NCBI GenBank assembly: GCA_964521255.1
Contig: CAZFRM010000014.1
Coordinates: forward strand, 85,772 to 149,771
Origin: ZC4RG29 sp964521255
GTDB lineage: Bacteria; Bacteroidota; Bacteroidia; Cytophagales; Cyclobacteriaceae
Length of the DNA: 64,000 nt
Direction of reading: 5' to 3'
Below the pieces are notes generated by a model that did no database searches, was not told the DNA's origin, and saw nothing but the letters and a program-made list of their open reading frames with translations. The translations under genes and the position numbers were made by a program. Each line of letters starts with the position of its first letter. Positions within the stretch are counted from its first letter, which is position 1. This document shows, in pieces, positions 25,998 through 33,572 of this stretch.

Positions 25998-26139
25998 CGC
26001 ATTCCATATCAAACTTCGTTTTGCTTTGCGTCTGCATACGTAGCAGTCGTTGTGCTGTTGCCTCTGTTAATTGACAAAAGATGCAAAACGAATTGCACAA
26101 TGCAGGCCATTACTTATAGTTTGTTGGCGACTGGCTTAT

Positions 26140-26399
26140 TTATGTAAACTCTAAATTCTGTGGATTTTGTCAGGTGTCCCAAATCCTGATTATGCTAATA
26201 GTTTTAGAGTCATCGGTGTAGAATAACTTATAACTCTTTATCACTTTAACGGAAACTCTGATACGAGTTTTGCTGCTTCGTTGAAAAGTGCATCAAGTTT
26301 TTTACTGTACGAGTCGCTCTTGTTTTTTTCAATCCAAAATTTATAAATTTCATATCTGTCTCGGATTGATGTTTTCGTCCACTCTATTTTTCGAGCCAT
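26140..26399 (-). pseudogene. ParE/RelE-type toxin, internal deletion plus nonsense mutation
   Basis: The ATG at 26397-26399 opens MARKIEWTKTSIRDRYEIYK and continues FWIEKNKSDSYSKKLDAL to SEFPLK, where it stops. In the next frame the expected continuation follows, VKVIKSYKLFYTDDSKTISII then RIWDT, a TGA in place of an Arg codon, and QNPQNLEFT. The usual EIGRxTD segment between is missing. The pieces form a ParE-type fold with about 12 residues deleted, one shift and one internal stop, so it should be inactive. Confidence 0.8.
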
Positions 26400-26620
26400 T
26401 CCTTAATCATGTTTTCAGCGGCCTCAGATGAGTAGACACGTCTCTCCTTTACGTCCTTCAGTCCATCGGTAACGGCGCTCCTTTCAGTATCGGTAAGTCT
26501 GTAGATAGAATCCATTTCAGACTCAATATTTACCAGTTTGTAAATCTCCTCAAGGATCAATTCATCAGTTATGGCGGTCACTTTATTGATTATCTGCAAT
26601 TTGAGCTCGGTCAATGACAT
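26384..26620 (-). CDS. Antitoxin-like protein, intact partner of the broken ParE toxin
   Basis: A 78-residue acidic, mostly helical protein (MSLTELKLQIINKVTAITDEL to MIKEWLEK). Its stop overlaps the toxin start by 16 bp (the GAATGGCTCG overlap), as in many ParDE/RelBE-type operons. The C-terminal SSEAAENMIKEWLEK looks like a toxin-wrapping helix. The frame is intact although the toxin is dead, so it could persist as an orphan antitoxin or repressor. The family is not recognised with certainty. Confidence 0.65.
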   Translation of the reverse strand: MSLTELKLQIINKVTAITDELILEEIYKLVNIESEMDSIYRLTDTERSAVTDGLKDVKERRVYSSEAAENMIKEWLEK

Positions 26621-26787
26621 ACCTGTAGATTTTAATATACTAATATCGGTTTAGTTTCTGTTCAAAACAAACTTGCCGCTTTGCAATAAATCGCCCAGCA
26701 GAAAGGAACTATTAAAAAACTATAACAAACCTAAACATCAAAAAACTCATGCTTAGCAAAGATTATGATAAAGCGGATTCGCTATCG

Positions 26788-26917
26788 CGACCTAATTGTT
26801 TTAATTTCCGGCAAAGCCAATTGCATCATAACAGGCGATCCTGATTTGCAGATTCTCAATCCGTTTGAAAACATTCCCATCATTTCACCCAAAGAGTTTT
26901 TAGATCGTTTTTCATGA
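26788..26917 (+). pseudogene. C-terminal fragment of a PIN-domain toxin (COG1569-like)
   Basis: The plus-strand frame reads RDLIVLISGKANCIITGDPD then LQILNPFENIPIISPKEFL and stops at 26915-26917. This matches the last ~40 residues of the intact PIN toxin at 36475-36879 nearly residue for residue, apart from a deletion just after the RD pair. The rest of the gene and its antitoxin are not recognisable. It marks a former second copy of the module on the far side of the permease array. Confidence 0.75.
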
Positions 26918-26944
26918 CCTGAATGGCACGATGAAATTCTGTTG

Positions 26945-28312
26945 TTATTCATACTTCAGACTTTCAGCAGGATTTTTTAGCGCTATAGAAATTGACACAA
27001 CAGAAACTAAATTGAACAAAGCAGATTCCGTCAACACCTGGAATAATAATTCGAATCGTGAAGCTCCCACTACTTTTCTTACTCCAATTTCTTTAATCTT
27101 TTCCGTTGCTATGGCTGTCGAAAGATTGATGTAATTGAACCAGGCAATAACGATGATGAGAACAGCCAGGACAATCAGGGCATATACCAATACGTTGCTT
27201 CCATTGATTTCTAACTCATCGGAAAGATGAGAATGTAAATGAATGTCTTCAAGACCCTGTAAGTGAAATGTGCTTGCTTGTCCGTAGTCATCCTTGTTGA
27301 TTTTTAAGTCATTATTTATGCGCGCAAGTTCATTCAATTTATTTTCCAAAAGGGAAGTTGTTGTTCCTTCCTGCAAGGAAATGTACACCTTGCCGGCCCA
27401 ATCCCAAAAGCCGGTTTGTCCATTCCAGAAATTGGTTTCATTAGCAGGTGCGTGAATGAGTATGTCAAACTTAAGATGAGAATTGCCCGGCACATCTTTT
27501 ATTATTCCGGTAATGGTGTAGCGATAACGTTGTTCACCGTCATTCGTTTCAAGAATTTTTCCGATAGCATCGTCATTAAAATACTGATGAGCCATCGTTT
27601 CAGAAATCACGGCTGAAAGAGGATTTTTCAGTACCAGGGTACGATCGCCCTCCAGTAATGGGAATGAGAATACATTAAAGAATGAATTGTCGGTAGAAAT
27701 TCCCTTGTATTCCTCAACGGGCTGCAATTGATGTTTCCCATCCTCTATTCGAACAAATGTGTTATCCGGATTGAAACTTGCAACACGGGTAGCGGCATTT
27801 ACTTCCGGGAATTCTTCGCTCAACGATTTTAGTATTCCTTCATACGTACTCGCTTCATGGGTAATAACCTGATTTTGTAGCGTTACCCTGGTACTTACGC
27901 GGTAAATGCTGGGAGCATTCAGATGGAAGTTGTCGTAGCTGAACTCATAGCGAACAAACAGTAAAATGAGAACGCACGCTGTCATCGCTACTGAAAGCCC
28001 CAGGACATTGATAAAAGAAAACACTTTATTTTTTACCATCTTTCTTGAAGCGAGTACGAGATAAGCTTTTACCATATATATGGAGTTTAGTTCAACTGAG
28101 AATTTATTTCTCAATACAATCCCCGGCCTGAAGAAACGGATCGAGTTCCAGATCAACCTTCTCCTGGCTTTTCTTTCTCCAAAGTTTTTTACATCTTTTT
28201 CAAACTTTTGAACCAGATCTCCTTCAATTTCTTCTAACAATTCGAACGGACAGAACCAGCGGAGGAAGCGGGAGGTAAAACGGGAAGAGTATTTCTTTTC
28301 TACCTCATTCAT
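26945..28312 (-). CDS. FtsX-type ABC permease with in-frame loss of its second half
   Basis: A 455-residue remnant of a normally 800-890-residue family. The N-terminal prefix module is complete (CPFELLEEIEGDLVQKFEKD, SIRFFRPGIVLRNKF), followed by one transmembrane helix, the periplasmic domain, and the first FtsX block EKIKEIGVRKVVGASRFELLF. After ESALFNLVSVVSISIA the sequence jumps straight to LKNPAESLKYE, the extreme C-terminus of the paralogues. The second FtsX domain and the last helices are gone, yet the frame is kept. Probably non-functional as a transporter. The start overlaps the stop of the upstream paralogue by 8 bp. Confidence 0.8.
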   Translation of the reverse strand: MNEVEKKYSSRFTSRFLRWFCPFELLEEIEGDLVQKFEKDVKNFGERKARRRLIWNSIRFFRPGIVLRNKFSVELNSIYMVKAYLVLASRKMVKNKVFSFINVLGLSVAMTACVLILLFVRYEFSYDNFHLNAPSIYRVSTRVTLQNQVITHEASTYEGILKSLSEEFPEVNAATRVASFNPDNTFVRIEDGKHQLQPVEEYKGISTDNSFFNVFSFPLLEGDRTLVLKNPLSAVISETMAHQYFNDDAIGKILETNDGEQRYRYTITGIIKDVPGNSHLKFDILIHAPANETNFWNGQTGFWDWAGKVYISLQEGTTTSLLENKLNELARINNDLKINKDDYGQASTFHLQGLEDIHLHSHLSDELEINGSNVLVYALIVLAVLIIVIAWFNYINLSTAIATEKIKEIGVRKVVGASRFELLFQVLTESALFNLVSVVSISIALKNPAESLKYE

Positions 28313-30983
28313 ATTTCAATGTTTCCGCCGGGTTGACCAGGGACGCTTTAATGGCGTGGTAGCTCACCGTAAGCAATGCCAGCACAAGCCCACCCAACAT
28401 GCTCAGGGCGAACAGTTCCCAACTGATAGAGATGGCATATTTAAAGCTTGCCAGCCATTTGTTCATAAAGTACCATGACAGTGGTGCGGCTAATAAAAAT
28501 GCAATAACAGCCAGCCACACAAATTGCTTGTTGAGCAGCACAAATATGTGCGACAGTTCCGCGCCCATCACTTTTCGGATGCCGATTTCTTTTGTCCGGT
28601 TTACAGCATTGATACCGGCTAAGCCAAACAACCCGAGACAGGCAATGAAAATGGCGAAGAATGTGGACAAAGCGGTAATGCTCATCCACCTTTTGTACGA
28701 CTTATATTGATTGGCTACATCTTCATCCATAAATGAATAATCAAAGGGCTTGTCAGGGTATAGTTCCGTCCAGGCACTCCTTACTTTTTCAATTTTCGGA
28801 GAAATATTACCGGGCGAAAGCTTCACCATCATGGTATTCAAATGACCTGCCTTCTCTTTGTCCATGGTCAGGAACATCGGCTCTATATTGCGTTCCAGCG
28901 AAAGAAAATGGTAATCGCCCAGCACACCGATCACTTGTGCGCCCAACCCAAGGGTATCCTCTCGCCAGTTCAGGTGTTCTTCCAATGGGTTGTCCCAGCC
29001 CATATCACGTGCCAGCGCTTCATTGATGATAACGGCATTGCCATCAGAAGCCATGCGCGTGTCAAAATTTCTTCCTTCCTTAAGCTTGAGGGACAACAGG
29101 CTGATGTACTCCGGGTCAACCCTGTAAATATAGGCCCACCTGATCTCACCGTTGATTTCATAACCATGCTGCGACCATCCCCGGTTGAACGAAGAACTGG
29201 TCCCTGAAACACTTACAACGGAAGGTTCGGTGCTCATTTTGTTCCTGAACAACTCCACTGCCTTGTCTGCTTCTTCGCCCCCGGCTTGTGTACTGATCAC
29301 CATTACATGCTCTTTATCATAACCCAAATCCTTGCTTGCAATAAATTCCATTTGCCGGTACATAATCACCGAGCTGATGATCATGGATGCGGAAAGGAAA
29401 AACTGGAATACTACCAAGGGTTTTGTAAAGCCTGCCTTCATCTTCGAGGTAGAGCTGCCTTTGAGTACTGCCACAGGTAAAAATCCTGAAAGAAAAAGAG
29501 CGGGATAGCATCCGGCCAATATCCCGACAAGCAGTGTGATGGCAAGAGATGTGCCGGTTACCAGTAGCATGTTGAGCGAAGTAAGCGCGATTCCTTTCCC
29601 GGTAAATTCATTAAATGAAGGAAGAAACAATACCACCAACCCCAGCCCGATGATCATGGAAATCATCGCCAGCACTACCGACTCCAACCCGAACTGCGCA
29701 ACAAGCTGTTTCCTTTGCGCACCCGCCACCTTGCGTATGCCGACTTCAGTTTTGCGCGATGCAGAAGTGGTAAGCGCCAGTGAAATATAATTGATGGCAG
29801 CAATCACTAGAATCAGAAGAGCAATGCCACCTAAAATCCATGAGTATTTCGGGTCGCTGACCTTTTCCCAACTTACTTCTGTATCCAGGTGAATATCTGC
29901 CAGGTTGGTGTATGTTAATTCAAATACCGGGAACTCAGCCGGGATATTTATTTCTTTACGCCTCCGCTCAATCATATCGCCCATATATTTCTTTATCAGC
30001 GTGTCGGCTTTTACTTTCAGACCGGCAACACTGGCTCCGGAATGAAACTGAACAAACGTAGGATGGCTGAAATTAGCCCACTGTTGTAAGTTACGCTCAT
30101 ACGATGGGTGGTTTTCGTATGGTACAAGGATTTTATAGGACAAACTTGAGTTAGCAGGCGGCGCCTCTATGATACCGGTAACCGTAAACTGTTTTTCACC
30201 CTGCCAGTCCAGCGTAACGGTTTTTCCTACCGGGTCTTCATCGCCAAAATATTTTTCAGCAATCTCCGGCGTCAGTACGACCTCATGCTTGTCGTTGAAT
30301 AGGCGGTCGGTTGAACCGGATATGAGCGGGAAAGAAAACATGCGGAAAAAATCCGCTTCGACATAGGTCAGCCCTTCGGTAAAAACTTTCTCTCTGTAAC
30401 GAAAAACAGCCTGCCCTCCCCTGAAACGGGTAAGGTATTGCACTTCCGGGACCTCATCTTTCAACGCCTGTCCCAAAGGAAGAGATAAATAAGCCGATCT
30501 CTGAATAGGATTTTCTCCCTTTTGCGCTGCTTGTACACTGTAGCGGGCTTCATTCAGTCTGAATATATTTTCTTTGTTCGCATGAAACCGGTCGAAGCTT
30601 TTCTCATCCTGTATGTACAGGTATATCAAAACACTAAAGGCTATACCGATGCTCAACCCGACAGCGTTGATGAACGAATACAGTTTTCTTTTGGCGATGT
30701 TGCGCATGGCAACTTTAAAATAATTTCCTATCATCAGTGTATCGATTAATCGACTTGAAAAATGGTTTCTTAAAATAATTCCCGGCCTGAAAAAGCGGAG
30801 CGTGCTCCACCATAATCTTCTCTTCGCTCTTTTTTCTCCAAAGATTTTTACATCCTTTTCAAACTTTTGAATAAGATCACCTTCAATCTCTTCTAACAAT
30901 TCGGACGGACAGAACCAACGTAGCATTCTGCCGGGTACTCTGGTTGAAAAAGATTCTCTTTCTTCTTTCATTATCTGATTCAT
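28305..30983 (-). CDS. FtsX-type ABC permease with N-terminal prefix module
   Basis: An 892-residue paralogue. The prefix module is CPSELLEEIEGDLIQKFEKD ... RFFRPGIILRNHF (about 20-75), followed by the first helix (SFINAVGLSIGIAFSVLIYLY), a MacB-like periplasmic region, FtsX block 1 (SRKTEVGIRKVAGAQRKQLV), a second periplasmic region and FtsX block 2 (NRTKEIGIRKVMGAELSH), ending VNPAETLKYE. I start at ATG 30983 because it forms an ATGA overlap with the stop of the upstream paralogue; the longer open frame to 31151 has no family support. No ATPase gene is next to it. Confidence 0.88.
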   Translation of the reverse strand: MNQIMKEERESFSTRVPGRMLRWFCPSELLEEIEGDLIQKFEKDVKIFGEKRAKRRLWWSTLRFFRPGIILRNHFSSRLIDTLMIGNYFKVAMRNIAKRKLYSFINAVGLSIGIAFSVLIYLYIQDEKSFDRFHANKENIFRLNEARYSVQAAQKGENPIQRSAYLSLPLGQALKDEVPEVQYLTRFRGGQAVFRYREKVFTEGLTYVEADFFRMFSFPLISGSTDRLFNDKHEVVLTPEIAEKYFGDEDPVGKTVTLDWQGEKQFTVTGIIEAPPANSSLSYKILVPYENHPSYERNLQQWANFSHPTFVQFHSGASVAGLKVKADTLIKKYMGDMIERRRKEINIPAEFPVFELTYTNLADIHLDTEVSWEKVSDPKYSWILGGIALLILVIAAINYISLALTTSASRKTEVGIRKVAGAQRKQLVAQFGLESVVLAMISMIIGLGLVVLFLPSFNEFTGKGIALTSLNMLLVTGTSLAITLLVGILAGCYPALFLSGFLPVAVLKGSSTSKMKAGFTKPLVVFQFFLSASMIISSVIMYRQMEFIASKDLGYDKEHVMVISTQAGGEEADKAVELFRNKMSTEPSVVSVSGTSSSFNRGWSQHGYEINGEIRWAYIYRVDPEYISLLSLKLKEGRNFDTRMASDGNAVIINEALARDMGWDNPLEEHLNWREDTLGLGAQVIGVLGDYHFLSLERNIEPMFLTMDKEKAGHLNTMMVKLSPGNISPKIEKVRSAWTELYPDKPFDYSFMDEDVANQYKSYKRWMSITALSTFFAIFIACLGLFGLAGINAVNRTKEIGIRKVMGAELSHIFVLLNKQFVWLAVIAFLLAAPLSWYFMNKWLASFKYAISISWELFALSMLGGLVLALLTVSYHAIKASLVNPAETLKYE

Positions 30984-33568
30984 TCCGATCGCAGGTTCCT
31001 CACTGGATTGTGCAATGCCGCTTTTGCCGCCTGAAATGAAACCGTGACCAGGGTAATTACTAACAATGAAAATCCGGTGATTATGAAAATAGAAACATTC
31101 ATTTCTGTTCGGAAAGCATAGTTCAACAGAAATTGTTTTCCTATCCACCATGCAATTGGGAAACCAATCACTAAAGCCATTGCAACAAGCAAAACAAAAT
31201 CACGGCAAAGCAACACGATCAATTGTGTTACCGTTGCACCTAAAACTTTGCGTATGCCAATCTCTTTTATTCTTCGCTCTGCCATAAAGGATGACAATCC
31301 GAATAATCCGAGGCAGGAAATGAAAAGAGCAATGGCCATAAAGGAAGCAGACAATTTTCTGATAAGAATTTCATTCTTGTATTGCTGATCAAAGGATTGA
31401 TCCATGAAAGTATATTCCATTGGGAAGTCGGGTTCTAATTTTTTGTACGCAGCTTCAACGGCACTCATCGCTTCTTTTAACTTATCTGGCTCATAATGAA
31501 TAAATACGCGGTTCGAATTTTCGGGGCGCATGCTGATGATCACAGGCTGAATCGGTTGGTTCAGTCCCTTTGCATGGAAATTTTTGATCACTCCGATGAT
31601 CGTTCCTTTGCGGTCAACTTTCAATGTTTCACCTAACGGATGTGTCAGTTTCATTCTGCGGGCGGCTTCTTCATTGATGATGAAGTTGGCAGAGTCGGCA
31701 GGAAACTGTTCGGAAAAATTCCTTCCCTCAACAAAATCAAACCTGAACGATTTTAAGAAGCTATCATCACAGAACAACCATTGAAAAATCACCTGATCAT
31801 TTTTTGTTTTTCCTCTCCAGCCATCGTCTCCCATTTCCAACCCGTTCTGAATATTCATCGGCTCATCTGCAGCACGTGACACAGCGTTTATAACCTGATG
31901 AGTTGAAAGAGCCTGTTTGAACGCAACGAAGTTTTTATTCAACTGATCATTGGCCCGAATGTAAAACACATGCTCCTTGTCAAAGCCAAGGTCTTTCTCC
32001 CGCATATATTCAATTTGCTTATAGACAACGAAGGCACCGATAATCAATATAACAGAGATGCTGAATTGAAAAACGACCAGGGCCTTTCTAACATTAGCGC
32101 CACTTGTTCCGGTCATTTTATCTTTTAAGATGTTAATGGCTCGAAGAGAAGAAAGAAAAAATGCAGGGTAGCTTCCCGCAACTAACCCGGTCAGCAATGT
32201 GATAACAACCGAGCTTGTCAGTAAAACAGTATTTGTATAATCAACGACTATTCTCTTTTCTGTTAACAGGTTAAAATAAGGGAGCAATAAGTGAACAATA
32301 GTTAACGCCACCCCCAATGAAATAATAGAGATCAAAAGAGATTCGGTTAAAAATTGTTGAGTCAATGATTGACGCAAGGCGCCTATTACTTTGCGCACTC
32401 CAATTTCCTTTGCGCGAATTAGTGAACGTGCAGTAGCCATGTTCATAAAGTTGACGCAGGCAATCAACAGGATGAATCCCGAAATGACAACGAAGTATTT
32501 TAAGTAGGTAACTCTTCCTCCTGACTGTTTACCATTTTCAAAGTTGGCTCTCAAATGCCAGTCGCTCAACGGAAATAAAAATAACTCTACATTATCCCCC
32601 CAGCGTGGCCATATTTTTTCATGAGTAATCTGCCTCGAAATTTTTTCGTCCAATGCATTTATGTTTGTTCCTCCTTTTAGTTTTACATAAACATTTCCGC
32701 CCGTCCATGCGCCCCATTCCTGATTGTACTGATCTTCTTTCGCGTAGAGGTGATACGGAAGAACAAATTGAAATTGTAAAGTGGATTGCGAAGGCAAGTC
32801 TTTCACAACAGCAGTAACGCGAACATCTGTTTTGTTATCTATGCGAATGATTTTTCCAAGAACATTTTCATTATTGAAATACTTTTTGGCAAGTTTTTCT
32901 GAAATGGCTATCGAATTATTATCCGGCAGCGGATTGTTTACATCACCTTCAATAATCGAAAAGGTAAAGAGTTTAAAGAGTGAAGCATCTGCATAAACGC
33001 CTTCCTCAAAGAACGATTTGTTTTCATAATGAACCAGTACCCGGTTCCGAAAAACAGAACGTGCGGTTTCCTCAATCTCAGGAAACTCTTTCAACCCTTC
33101 GGTCAATCTGCCCGAAGTATTGGCATACGTATAGATACCATCATCAAAAGTAAAGTTTACCATTACACTATAGATGCTTTCTTTGCCCTCATGAAATTGA
33201 TCGTAGGCAAACTCATCTATCATCCAAAGCAAAGTGAAAATGCTGCAAGCCAACCCCACAGCCAACCCGCTAACATTAATAAAAGTATAAGCTTTGCTTT
33301 TTAATGAAGTGCGGATGAAGATTTTGATAAAATGATTGAACATATAAAATGGGTTAAAACCTGGTGAAAATTGCTTCCTCAACACAATCCCCGGCCTGAA
33401 GAAACGAATCGTGTTCCAGATCAATCTTCTCTTGGCTTTTCTTTCTCCAAAGTTCTTTACATCCTTCTCAAACTTTTGAATCAGATCACCTTCAATCTCT
33501 TCGTACAAATGATCCGGGCAGAACCGTTTTAAAAAGCGGAGAGCGAATGAATCGGTGATTTGTTTCAT
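30980..33568 (-). CDS. FtsX-type ABC permease with N-terminal prefix module
   Basis: An 862-residue paralogue with the full plan: prefix CPDHLYEEIEGDLIQKFEKD and TIRFFRPGIVLRKQF, first helix around AYTFINVSGLAVGLACSIFTL, periplasmic domain 1, FtsX block 1 (RAKEIGVRKVIGALRQSLTQ), periplasmic domain 2, and FtsX block 2 (ERRIKEIGIRKVLGATVTQL), ending HNPVRNLRSE. Such permeases usually work with a separate LolD/MacB-type ATPase in efflux or lipoprotein handling; none is encoded here. Four bases separate it from the next paralogue upstream, and it is translationally coupled to the one downstream. Confidence 0.9.
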   Translation of the reverse strand: MKQITDSFALRFLKRFCPDHLYEEIEGDLIQKFEKDVKNFGERKAKRRLIWNTIRFFRPGIVLRKQFSPGFNPFYMFNHFIKIFIRTSLKSKAYTFINVSGLAVGLACSIFTLLWMIDEFAYDQFHEGKESIYSVMVNFTFDDGIYTYANTSGRLTEGLKEFPEIEETARSVFRNRVLVHYENKSFFEEGVYADASLFKLFTFSIIEGDVNNPLPDNNSIAISEKLAKKYFNNENVLGKIIRIDNKTDVRVTAVVKDLPSQSTLQFQFVLPYHLYAKEDQYNQEWGAWTGGNVYVKLKGGTNINALDEKISRQITHEKIWPRWGDNVELFLFPLSDWHLRANFENGKQSGGRVTYLKYFVVISGFILLIACVNFMNMATARSLIRAKEIGVRKVIGALRQSLTQQFLTESLLISIISLGVALTIVHLLLPYFNLLTEKRIVVDYTNTVLLTSSVVITLLTGLVAGSYPAFFLSSLRAINILKDKMTGTSGANVRKALVVFQFSISVILIIGAFVVYKQIEYMREKDLGFDKEHVFYIRANDQLNKNFVAFKQALSTHQVINAVSRAADEPMNIQNGLEMGDDGWRGKTKNDQVIFQWLFCDDSFLKSFRFDFVEGRNFSEQFPADSANFIINEEAARRMKLTHPLGETLKVDRKGTIIGVIKNFHAKGLNQPIQPVIISMRPENSNRVFIHYEPDKLKEAMSAVEAAYKKLEPDFPMEYTFMDQSFDQQYKNEILIRKLSASFMAIALFISCLGLFGLSSFMAERRIKEIGIRKVLGATVTQLIVLLCRDFVLLVAMALVIGFPIAWWIGKQFLLNYAFRTEMNVSIFIITGFSLLVITLVTVSFQAAKAALHNPVRNLRSE

Positions 33569-33572
33569 TTCA

